A stretch of 64,000 bases of DNA. Origin: Ricinus communis. Its lineage: Eukaryota; Streptophyta; Magnoliopsida; Malpighiales; Euphorbiaceae. The position numbers and the translations under genes are program-made. The notes beneath the pieces are model-generated. The model ran no database searches and was not told the DNA's origin. It worked only from the letters and a program-made list of their open reading frames with translations. How positions within the stretch are numbered: position 1 is the stretch's first letter; the number at the start of each line of letters is the position of its first letter. Shown here piece after piece: positions 41,974 through 52,275 of this stretch. The stretch is taken from contig NC_063257.1 in the NCBI RefSeq assembly GCF_019578655.1, positions 33,284,242 to 33,348,241 of the forward strand, read 5' to 3'.

Positions 41974-43398
41974 TGATGTGCGTAAAATACACACATCTAA
42001 ATGGGGTTTTTAAGATCTATTTTATGGATATTTGGATGTAAATTGGTACCAACAGTCACCCTATGCGTATGTTTGTGTGCATTAGGTCCAAAAGAAGTCA
42101 AAGAATGAAAAAGGGAAGAATTGGAGAATAATTGGACGTCAAAGCTGCCGAAACGAGCTAAGTACGAGCATGAGGAAGCTGAACATGGCCGTGTTGGTTT
42201 CAACACTGGCCGTGTTCTCAACACGATCATACCAACACGGGAACCAACACGGCCGTGTGGCATCAAAGAAGAAGTAGATCTTATGGAGCACAGCCATAGA
42301 GAGTAACACGGCCAGGAACACCAGCCCGTGTCCTTAACACGGCCATGGACACGGTCGTGTTGGAGGCGACAGGGGGTATTAATTAAAAGAACGAAGAGAG
42401 GAAAAAAAGGAGGAGGCCAGGGTTAGAACGTCCCAAACCCTAATTTTTCTTTCCCTAAGGGGTTTCTGAGTTGAAACTAAGAGAAAAGGAGACTTGGATC
42501 AAGGTTTCAATCGGATTCCCTTCAAAGATCGAAGATTGGGCGAGGTTCGTCGATTGATTTTCAATCCGAGTAAGAGGAACAAGAATCGATTCAATTGGAG
42601 CAAAAGGATTTGGGGCTGTTTACTCTCATCCAAGGGTATAATCGGGTTTTCTCTACCTTTGCTTATTGTTGTAATTGAATTCTTGTGTATTTTGAGAATG
42701 AACATGATTAGCTAGATTGATTAAATCCATTGGGATTTCTTTACTATGTTGGCTTGATATTACATTGTTGGATTGTTTGAGTTGGTTTTGTATTCTTCTT
42801 GTTTTCAGTATTAATAAGATAATGCATTATTCATGAGACGTTGTGAATTGTGTGTTTAGATTGCTTTGTGTGATTGAGAAGTCCATTTGGCAATTGGAAT
42901 GTTGAATAGCAAGAACTGGTTAATAATCACTTAGAGATAAGGATAATTAACTAGCCGGATTAAAGCTTAATGCTAATTTAAGAATCAATCGTTAGGAAGA
43001 GATTCCAACTTTAGGTTATTAGATTTAGGAATTTGGTTATCTCGAGAGAGAAACCGAACTTGGTTAAGAATTCGTCCACGGGTAGCATAATTAGACTCAC
43101 CAATCCTTTATCTTTTGTTTGATTGCCAACTAGTTTAGATTTCCTTTGGGTTTGTCTTCTTGTCTTGATTATTTCGTTTACCAATCACTCTTGCATCTCC
43201 CTTAGGACTTAGCTTGTAGCTATTAGTTAGTTTATAAATTATTTATCGCTAATTTTAGGTTAATATAACAAAGAACAAAGGAATAACTCTGGGCTTTCAC
43301 TTTCCCGAGGAATACGACCTTGATACTCGCCATTAGTGCTAGACTGCATCGATAGGTGCACTGCCTTAGATTGTAGCTAACACGAGTAGCACCCATCA
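41974..43398 (+). mobile_element. Solo LTR of an Athila-type Ty3/gypsy retrotransposon
   Basis: The insert begins TGATGTGCG and ends CACCCATCA, with inverted termini TGATG…CATCA. It is flanked by a perfect 5-bp repeat CCCCT (41969-41973 and 43399-43403) taken from the satellite monomer, and is 1425 bp long. Its right half shares blocks in the same order with the LTRs of the Athila-type element at 50635-60293: CATGAGACGTTGTGAATTGT, GCAAGAACTGGTTAATAATC, TTCGTCCACGGGTA and CACTGCCTTAGATTGTAGCT. It is therefore a related but distinct subfamily. The left half has a cluster of CACGGCCGTGT palindromes. No internal region or PBS follows, so it is a solo LTR. The short ORFs inside it are not credible genes. 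Confidence 0.88.
42185..42366. repeat. Cluster of CACGGCCGTGT-type palindromes in the LTR
   Basis: Within about 180 bp the words ACACGGCCGTGT, GGCCGTGTTGG, AACACGG, ACACGGCCATGGACACGG and CGTGTTGG recur in both orientations, so several short hairpins can form. A similar, more decayed set (AGCACGGCCTGG, CCGTGCTGATCAGCACGG) is present in the LTRs and 3' region of the Athila-type element. Possible roles in transcription or packaging are inference. Confidence 0.7.
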
Positions 43399-46300
43399 CC
43401 CCTCTTACGAGGTTATTTTCTAATATTAACAACTATACCTCTCTTACGGGATTCATTTCTCATATTTATAAATATACTCATTTTACGGTGTTGTTTATAC
43501 ATACTCATAAGTAAACCCAATATACGGGGTTGTTTTCTTATAATGACAAATATACTCCTTACATGGTTATTTTCTTATATTAAGAAATATACCTCTTTAT
43601 TGGTGTTGTTTTCTCATAGTCACAAATATACCCCTCTTACGGAGTTGTTTTCTCACACTCACAAACATATCCCTCTTACGGGGTTGTTTTCTCATATTCA
43701 CAAATATACCCCTCTTACGGGGTTGTTTTCTCATATTCATAAATATACCCCTATTATAGGGTTGCTCTATCGTACTTACAAATATAACCCTCTTATGGGG
43801 TTGTTTTCTAATATTGACAAATATATCCCCTCTTACGTGGTTGTTTTCTCATATTTACAAATATAGAGGGGTCATTTATTAATATTCACAAATATACCCC
43901 TTGTCCGGGGTTGTTTTTTAATATTAACAAATATACCCCTCTTACGCGGCTTTTTTCTCATATTCACAAATATACTACTCCTAGAGGGTTGTTTTCTCAT
44001 ATTAATAAATATTCCCCTATTACGGGTTTATTTTCTCATATTCATAAATATCCCTCTTAGGTGTTATTTGCTAATATTGATAAATATACCCAACTTACGG
44101 CGTTGATTTCTCATATTAAATTTATACCCTATAACGGGGTTATTTTCTCATATTCAAAAATATAGCCATTTTAAGGCGTTATTTACTCATACTCACCAAT
44201 ATACCCAAGTTATAGAGTTCTTTTCTAATATTGACAAATATACCCCACTTACGAGGTTGTTTTCTTATATTGAAAAATATACCCCACTTACAAGGTTGTT
44301 TTGTCATATTCACAAATATACCCATTGTTATAGGGTTCTTTTCTTATATTGAAAAATATACCCCTTATACGAGGTTGCTCTATAATACTCATAAATATAC
44401 CCTTATTACGGTGTTGTTTTATGATATTGACAAATATACCCTCTTACAGGGTTGTTTTCTCATATTAAAAAATATTCCCCTGTAACATGGTTTTTTCCAT
44501 ATTCACAAATATACCCCTCTTACGGGATTGATTTCTTATATTTATAAATGTAGCCCTTTTACGGCGTTGTTTACTAATGCTCACAAATACACCCGACTTA
44601 TAGGGTTATTTTTTTATATTCACAAATATACCCCTCTTACGGGATTGGTTTCTCATATGCACATCATATTCATAAATATACCCCTCTTACAAGGTTGTTT
44701 TCTCATATTCACAAATATACCCCTCTTACGAGATTGGTTTCTCATATTCACAAATATACCCCTCTTACGGGATTATTTTCTCATATTGATAAATATACCC
44801 CTATTATGGGGTTGCTCTATCGTACTTACAAATATAACCCTCTTACGGGGTTATTTTCTAATATTGACAAATATATCCCCTCTTACATGGTTGTTTTCTC
44901 ATATTTACAAATATAGAGGGGTTGTTTATAAATATTCATAAATATACCACTTGTACGGGATTATTTTTTAATATTAACAAATATACCCCTCTTACGCAGT
45001 TGTTTTCTTATATTCACAAATATACTACTCTTATAGGGTTGTTTTCTCATATTAATAAATATTCCCCTATTACGGATTTATTTTCTCATATTCATAAATA
45101 CCTCTTAGGTGTTATTTGCTAATATTGATAAATATACCCAACTTACGGGGTTGTTTTCTGATATTAAAAATATACCCTATAACGGGGTTATTTTCTCATA
45201 TTCACAAATATAGCCCTTTTAAGGCGTTGTTTACTCATACTCACCAATATACCCGAGTTATAGAGTTCTTTTCTAATATTGACATATATACCCCGCTTAC
45301 GAGGTTGTTTTCTTATATTGAAAAATATACCCCTCTTACAAGGTTGTTTTGTCATATTCACAAATATACCCATTGTTATGGGGTCCTTTTCTTATATTGA
45401 AAAATATACCCCTTTTACGAGGTTGCTCTATCATACTCACAAATATACCCTTGTAACGGTGTTGTTTTATGATATTGGCAAATATACCCCTCTTACGGGG
45501 TTGTTTTCTCATATTAAAAAATATGCCCTTGTAACATGGTTGTTTTCTCATATTCACAAATATACCCCTCTTACGGGATTGATTTCTTATATTTATAAAT
45601 GTAGCCCTTTTACGGTGTTGTTTACTAATGCTCACAAATACACCTAACTTACGAGGTTATTTTTTTATATTCACAAATATACCCCTCTTACGGGATTGGT
45701 TTCTCATATTCATAAATATACCCCTCTTACGGGGTTATTTTCTCATATTCATAAATATACCCCTCTTACGGGATTGGTTTCTCATATTCACAAATATACC
45801 CCTCTTACGGGATTATTTTCTCATATTGACAAATATACCCCTATTATAGGGTTGCTCTATCGTACTTACAAATATAACCCTCTTACGAGGTTGTTTTCTA
45901 ATATTGACAAATATATCCCTTATTACGTGGTTGTTTTCTCATATTTACAAATATAGAGGGGTTATTTATTAATATTCACAAATATACCCCTTGTACGGGG
46001 TTTTTTTTAATGTTAACAAATATACCCCTCTTACGCGGTTCTTTTCTCATATTCACAAATATACTACTCTTAGAGGGTTGTTTTCTCATATTAATAAATA
46101 TTCCCCAATTACGGATTTATTTTCTCATATTCATAAATACCCCTCTTATGTATTATTTGCTAATATTGATAAATATACCCAACTTACGGGGTTGCTTTCT
46201 CATATTAAAAATATACCCTATATACCCTATAACGGGGTTATTTTCTCATATTCACAAATATAGCCCTTTTAAGGTGTTGTTTACTCATATTCACCAATAT

Positions 46301-47471
46301 ACCCGAGTTATAGAGTTTTTTTCTAATATTGACAAATATACCCCGCTTACGAGGTTGTTTTCTTATATTGAAAAATATACCCCTCTTACAAGGTTGTTTT
46401 GTCATATTCACAAATATACCCATTGTTATGGGGTCCTTTTCTTATATTGAAAAATATACCCCTTTTACGAGGTTGCTCTATCATACTCACAAATATACCC
46501 TTATTACGGTGTTGTTTTATGATATTGACAAATATACCCCTCTTACGGGGTTGTTTTCTTATATTAAAAAATATGCCCCTGTAACATGGTTGTTTTCTCA
46601 TATTCACAAATATACCCCTCTTACGGGATTGATTTCTTATATTTATAAATGTAGCCCATTTACCGCGTTGTTTACTAATGCTCATAAATACACCCGACTT
46701 ACGGGGTTATTTTTTTATATTCATAAATGTGCCCCTCTTATGGGATTGGTTTCTCATATTCACAAATATACACCTCTTACGAGATTGATTTCTCATATTC
46801 AGAAATATACCCCTCTTACGAGGTTGTTTTCTCATATTCACAAATATACCCCTCTTACGGGATTGGTTTTTCATATTCACAAATATACCCCTCTTACGGG
46901 ATTATTTTCTCATATTGACAAGTTTACCCCTATTATGGGGTTGTTCTATCGTACTTACGAATATAACCCTCTTACGGGGTTCTTTTCTAATATTGATAAA
47001 TATATCCCCTCTTACGTGATTGTTTTCTCATATTTTCAAATATAGAGGGTTCGTTTATTAATATTCACAAATATACCCCCTGTACGGGTTATTTTTAATA
47101 TTAACAAATATACCCCTCTTACGCGGTTGTTTTCTCATATTCACAAATATACTACTCTTAGAGAGTTGTTTTCTCATATTAATAAATATTTCCCTATTAC
47201 GGGTTTATTTTCTCATATTCATAAATACCCCTCTTAGGTGTTATTTGCTAATATTGATAAATATACCCAACTTGCGGGGTTGTTTTCTCATATTAAAAAT
47301 ACACACTATAATGGGGTTATTTTCTCATATTCACCCATCTTACGTGGTTGATCTCTCATATTCCTAAATATATCCCTTTTACGGTATTATTTCCATAAAT
47401 TTATAAATATACCCGACTTACGGGGCTGCTTTCTAATATTGACAAATATACCCCTCTTACGGGGTTGTTTA
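43399..47471 (+). repeat. 39-bp satellite array, segment 5 with ~1.05-kb higher-order repeat (block B)
   Basis: Forward monomers; an exact consensus-like copy lies at 43684-43722. A four-copy higher-order repeat is evident: the marker GTTGCTCTATCGTACTTAC starts at 43761, 44811, 45851 and (changed to GTTGTTCTATCG) 46940. Spacings are 1050, 1040 and 1089 bp, about 27-28 monomers. Each copy also has the abnormal monomer AAATATAGAGGGG (near 43860, 44911, 45949 and 47038), in which part of the CCCCTCTTAC block is missing. Copies look very similar, so this block was amplified recently relative to the rest. Confidence 0.9.
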
Positions 47472-47512
47472 TTAATATGAGAAATCCACCCCGTAAGAAG
47501 AGTATATTTGTC
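47441..47512. repeat. Head-to-head satellite inversion junction (hairpin)
   Basis: Bases 47441-47465 (GACAAATATAC … TTACGGGGT) pair with 47488-47512 (ACCCCGTAAG … TATTTGTC) with two mismatches over 25 bp, around a 22-base loop. To the left all monomers are forward; to the right they are all reverse. This is the breakpoint of the terminal inverted block. Confidence 0.9.
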
Positions 47513-48131
47513 AATATTAGAAAACAACACCGTAAAATGGGTATATTTGTGAGTTTGATAGAGCAACCTCATAAAAAGTGTATATTTTTCAATATAGAAA
47601 AAAAACCTCGAAAGAGGGTATAGTTGTGATTTTGAGAAACAACCCCGTAAAAGGGGTATTTTCTAAATATGAGAAAACAACCTCATAAGGGGGTATATTT
47701 TTTAGTATGAGAAAATAATCCCGTAGAAGGGGTATATTTTTTTAATATGAGAAAACATTCCCATAACAGGGGTATATTTATCAATATAAGAAAACAACCT
47801 TGTAGGTCGGTTATATTTGTGAGTATGAGGAAACAACATCGTAAAAGGGGCATATTTTTGAATATGGGAAATAAACCCCGTAAGAGGGGTATATTTGTGA
47901 GTATGAGAAAGCAACCCCGTAAAAGGGTTATAATGGTGAATATGGGAAAACAATCCCGTAAGAGGGGTATATTTGTCAATATTAGCAAATAACATCGTAA
48001 GAGGGGTATATTTATAAATATTAGAAAATAACACCGTTAGAGGGTATATTTGTGAGTATGATAATGCAACCTTGTAAAATAGATATATTTGTCAATATAA
48101 GAAAACAACCCCGTAAGAGGGGTATATTTGT
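47476..48131 (-). repeat. 39-bp satellite array, terminal inverted segment
   Basis: About 17 monomers in reverse orientation, recognisable by CCCCGTAAGAGGGG followed by TATATTTGTGAGTATGAG. The minus strand therefore shows the ORF types seen on the plus strand elsewhere (47683-47988 and 47702-48034). The array ends in GGGGTATATTTGT at about 48131, followed by unrelated sequence. Confidence 0.95.
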
Positions 48132-48307
48132 AAACTCCCAATTGGGTGGAATCAAAATATGTTTGGAGAATCTAGAAGATGAGGCCGCCATTTTAAAACT
48201 GGTTTCATGGAATTTGGTTTAGAATTGGCTGGGAAATCGAAAAAAGAGCAAAAGAAGATAGTCATTTGTGAATGGATATGAGGATGTATATAGGCCTTAA
48301 AGAGGGC

Positions 48308-48560
48308 AAAAATATCATTTAGGTCTCTAGCCATTTGAAATTATATTTTAGTCCTTAAATAGGCCAAGCACCGATATGAGTTCTCAAAAGGCACATGGAA
48401 GGGTAGTTTGCATCCCAAGGCAGAAATTTTCAAAAAATTACAAGTTTGGTCCCTGACCCATCAAAATTACATTTTAGTTCCTAAGCTGGCTGAATACCAA
48501 CTTAGCTTCCAAAGGACGTCAAATGAGTCAAATTGCACCCCTTGGCGGAATTTCTAACCA
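48308..48560 (+). repeat. Two-copy ~126-bp degenerate tandem duplication
   Basis: Each copy contains GGTCYCTRRCC followed by AAATTAYATTTTAGTYCYTAA, then a TTCYCAAARG-like block, a TGCAYCCC block and GGCRGAAATTT. The copies start near 48308 and 48433. They are about 70-80% similar by eye. Confidence 0.6.
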
Positions 48561-48671
48561 AAGACACTCGAAAGTGGAAAATTATCAAAATTGACCCGAA
48601 GTGGTAAATGATCTCCTGAAATGGGATACAGCCAAAGGGAAGTCTCTGTAAAAGTAAAATTAACAAGTGTG

Positions 48672-48797
48672 GTACCCAAAGCAACGGGCGCAGTCCCCAA
48701 AACGACAGGCATGATACCCAAAAAGAAGAGCTTGGTACCTATATTAACGGGCGTGATTCCCAAATCAATGGGCATGATTCGCGAAACTGATAAGCGT
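48672..48797 (+). repeat. 21-bp minisatellite, six diverged copies
   Basis: Units start at 48672, 48693, 48714, 48735, 48756 and 48777, each of the form RTNCCCAAANNRACGGGCRTG. The 21-bp length makes the overlapping frame (48621-48938) read as 7-residue repeats (VPKATGA, VPKTTGM, IPKKKSL, VPILTGV, IPKSMGM). I regard that ORF as a by-product, as nothing else supports it. Confidence 0.8.
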
Positions 48798-49541
48798 GGT
48801 TCCCAAATTCAAGTAGGTGAAGTCCTCAAAACTCAAGCGGGCATGGTCCCCACATCAAGTCAAATTCTCTTTCTTAATTTGAGCTTGCAGAGTGTGGCTT
48901 CTATAGCTCATCAAGATATCCTTTTTGTTGTATCTTAATACTATGATTTGTCTTAATTTATTTAAACGCATGCATGCTTATAAATTTTGACAAACCGGGG
49001 CAGTTGCCAATACCCATTTTTCGATCTACATATCAAAGGAATTACGAAAAATCCGATGATGAAAGTTACTGCGTTTCTCGAGTCTCGGAGATTGAGAAGG
49101 GGCAAATCTAAGAGAAGGATGGAAATAATTGGACTTAAAGTTGCTTTTCTAGAATCAATTTGGAACCAATTGATAGAAAAAATAAAGCCTGAGTGATAAA
49201 ACAACAGTTTTCACAAGGGACTAAATGTCAAAATTTTCAAAACTTTTACTCCTTAGAGCCAATCGGCTATGTGCAGATCCGGTTGGCTCTGTGCATATCT
49301 GATTGGTTGTTTTATGTATATTTTCGACCTAAAACGCTAAAAATTGGTAAAAATAAGTCTTTAGAAGGTATTTATGATAAATATTAGGATTTTAAAAGTT
49401 TTTTATGATAATTATTTAAAAATAAAATATTAAATTCCTTTTTATTTGATATTAATCTGATAAAGGGGAGGAATAATTATAGTCTATTTTTTAATAATTG
49501 AATAATTATCAATATTTTCTAGGGTTTCCTAACCCTACTGC

Positions 49542-49549
49542 TATAAATA
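49542..49549 (+). promoter_or_regulatory. TATA-like box
   Basis: TATAAATA in the context ACTGCTATAAATAGATGG, a good match to plant TATA boxes. No ORF of note lies downstream, so if functional it probably belongs to a decayed LTR. Confidence 0.35.
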
Positions 49550-50634
49550 GATGGATGCACCCTAGGTCTAGGGTTAGCAGAGATGAGTATAGCAACACTG
49601 AATAATTACTAGAGCAAAAATTTTCAAAAGTTTCTAGCTACATCGATCTATATAGAAATCCTTAGCAAGCCATTAAGAAAGAGCTTCCAAATTAGGAAAC
49701 CCATTGAACAACGACAGGAACTTTTCTGAAATCCTAATAAGAAAAAAGTAGAACCGGATTCCCACCCCTCTTTGATTCAACAGCTTCCTCATCTCCTGAG
49801 ACTCGTAAAACGACAACTAATAGTGACAACCTGAGAGTTCTCTTACATCCACATGATCAACATATCTTCTCCTATTGCTTCTATATATTATTTTATTTAT
49901 ATAAACATATTAGGAATGTTCTTTTAATGTTTGTTTCATGTAATTCATATGACTAGATTAGAATTCCTTTCTATTGAACATACTGATTTTATTAGGCTTT
50001 GAATTTGATAATAAGAATACTTACGGTTTTGAACTTGATTTGATTAGATTTTGAATTTGATTGGATAATAGTAGATATAATTAGATTATGTTTCCATTTT
50101 TATTAATTTCACATATTCTAACTAGATTTTTACTCTCTATGCATGTGAAAATCAGTTTTGGGTGCGAGAAATTGAAGAAAACTGTTGAAAGACACCCGAA
50201 GCCCTAGAGTTGATTCGACTTTGCGTTGAGTCGATTGGCTCTTCACCCTGAGTCGATTGGCTGCGCATAATATTATGCTGATTTTTGAGTTTTTGATGTA
50301 TTTTGGAAATTTCATGTACTGTAATTTAGTTTTAGGGTTTTTCTTCCAAATCTTTTAGTTGTACATGGGTTGTAATAGCTAGATTTATTTTCTGCTCTTT
50401 ATTTTTACTTCATTTGTGATGGATGCTAAATATCTGCTACATGATTGTCTAATTAAAATTGACATATAGACAGTAGGCCTTAAATATTAGATCTGGCATG
50501 AAAACTGTAGGCCATTAGGTTAATTGATGGTAATTGGCATTAATCTAAAATTAACATAGACTTAATGGGCTATGCCATGCTTTAATCAAGATAAATTGGG
50601 CCATATTAGATTTAAAATTACTAAAATGGACCTT

Positions 50635-52100
50635 TGATAGGCATCATATTATACATATTTACATGCCCAATTGTTTACATTCTTGTGCATAATTATCTCA
50701 TTTTATGCTAGAATCACTTGTCTTTTGGTTCCTTTCACGTTTCAGGTCATTATCGAAGGACATTATCAATATTCGAGGGAAATACACGCAATTACGGACC
50801 AGAATCCATCAAATTGAGCAAGGACTAGCATTCTGAGGTTGAGCACGGCCTGGACTCCGGTCGTGCTGAATTGTCACGTAGTTGCCCTCCAAGAGTGCCA
50901 TTTTGGCATGGTTTTTGTAGCCACCACAGCCTGTGGTGCCTCAGCACCGGCTAGGACACGGCCTGGAAGAGATCAACAGACGTTGAATGCATAGGTCCAG
51001 CACGGCTTGAACTCCGCCCGTGCTGATCAGCACAGGCTTGACCATGGCCTTGCTGAAGGGATCATATAGACAAAAATGATTTAGTGAATTAGGGTTCGAT
51101 TTTCTGACTTGATTTCCATTATACAAGCTTAAACCATTTGTTTCCATACCTCCATTCTCGACCTTGGAAGATCATTTCACCAATTGAAGGAAGGATTACA
51201 CTTGTTTTAACATCAAATTGAAGATTAAGAAAAGATTTGGGGAGCATTCAAGAGGCAAATTAGGGTTTGCTATTCTGAATTGGAAATTTAGGGTTTCTCA
51301 TCCAACTTGAAGAAGAAGGGTGTACATGCCTTTAATTTACTTTTCTGAATCTATTCTTTATTTTGTGATACTTATTAGTATGAGTAGCTAAATTGTCAAA
51401 CCCAATTAGGGTTCCTATGTTGTTGGATTGATTTTAATGTTATGAGATTTGATTCTCAATTCTTGATTCTTCTTGCTTTCATTATTAATGAGAAATCACT
51501 TTATTCATGAGACGTTGTGAATTGTGGTGTTTAGATTGCTTTATGTAATTAAGAAATTCGTTTAGTAATTGGAAATTGGAATAGCAAGAACTGGTTAATA
51601 ATCACTTAGAGATAAGGGTAATTGACTAGTCAGATTAAGAATTAACAAAGCTTAATAGAGGCAGGTTAAACCTTAATGCTAATCGAATAATCGATTGTTA
51701 GGAAGAGATTCTAACTTTATATTATTAGGTTTAGGAATTCAGTTATCTCGAGAGGAAGACCGAGTTCAGTTAAGACTTCGTCCACAGGTAATTGCAATTG
51801 ATAATCAATTTAATCTCTATCTTCACTAAAATCCAATTAACTTAAGTCCCCTAGGGTTTGCTTTTTCCTTCGAGAGTTTTCCTAAATCCTTTCAGATTAT
51901 TTGACCTTTAGTTAATTGTTTGTTCATATTTAATCATAGCATAACACTTCATTGATTTGTTTAGGTTAGGTAACATAAGACGCTACAGTAGGTCTAGGAT
52001 CACCCTAATCCCGAGAATACAACCTTGATACTCACCATTTGTGCTAGTCTGCATCGATAGGTTCACTGCCTTAGATTGTAGCTACATAAAAAGCCTATAA
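50635..52100 (+). repeat. 5' LTR of the Athila-type element
   Basis: Starts TGATAGGCATCAT and ends near AAAAAGCCTATAA, so the inverted ends TGATAGGC/GCCTATNA are partly preserved. It contains GC-rich AGCACGG palindromes (50845-51060) and the conserved CATGAGACGTTGTGAATTGT and CACTGCCTTAGATTGTAGCT blocks shared with the solo LTR at 41974-43398. Length is about 1466 bp. Confidence 0.88.
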
Positions 52101-52106
52101 AGTTTT

Positions 52107-52120
52107 TGGCGCCGTTGCCG
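52107..52120 (+). other. Primer-binding site complementary to tRNA-Asp
   Basis: TGGCGCCGTTGCCG lies six bases after the 5' LTR. It is complementary to the 3' end of plant tRNA-Asp (…CGGCAACGGCGCCA). Athila/Tat-lineage elements typically use this primer, which fixes the element's orientation as plus. Confidence 0.9.
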
Positions 52121-52275
52121 AGGAAAAAAAATTTTGTTGTGTGAACTAGAGTGAACTTGTGTTTTTGTTAATTTAGCCATATTTATTTTTCTATCTTTAT
52201 TTTGCTTTATTTTATTCTTTCATTTTTTTAACTACTTTTGTTCTTCGGTCGCTACATTCCATTCGTAGGTAGTTT

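Larger units (their letters stand above)
48132..50634. other. Non-coding, TE-like region between the satellite and the Athila-type element
   Basis: No credible gene. The region holds a two-copy ~126-bp duplication (48308-48560), a 21-bp minisatellite (48672-48797) and a TATA-like box at 49542-49549. Two separate stretches are built on GATTGGCT/GGTTGGCTC-type words (49260-49310 and 50205-50270). The phrases GGTCCCTGACCCATCAAAATT and GGGACTAAATGTCAAAATTTTC resemble U3 sequence of plant LTRs. It may therefore be a decayed LTR, but I could not define TG/CA ends or a target duplication. Short ORFs (for example 48621-48938, 48962-49204 and 49193-49387) show no recognised domain. Confidence 0.5.

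Noticed and set aside
42121..42715. ORFs at 42121-42306 and 42494-42715 as genes
   Set aside because: They lie inside the solo LTR, overlap opposite-strand ORFs of similar length and have no recognised domain.
43860..43880. AAATATAGAGGGG monomer as a micro-inversion of CCCCTC
   Set aside because: It is explained more simply by loss of most of the CCCCTCTTAC block before GGGG, and it is shared by all four block B copies.
1006..48034. More than a hundred ORFs on both strands encoding FSHIHKYTPLTGL-like or MNMRKQPRKRGIFV-like repeats, as a possible repeat-protein family
   Set aside because: They follow directly from a stop-free 39-bp tandem repeat, overlap each other in several frames and on both strands, have no non-repeat domain, and start and stop wherever a monomer indel or stop falls.
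1040..48131. Telomeric or rDNA-spacer repeat
   Set aside because: The unit is not a TTTAGGG-type repeat and no rRNA sequence is seen anywhere in the window.
1040..48131. Centromeric identity of the array
   Set aside because: A large satellite with TE insertions is compatible with centromere, pericentromere, knob or subtelomere; nothing in the sequence decides between them.
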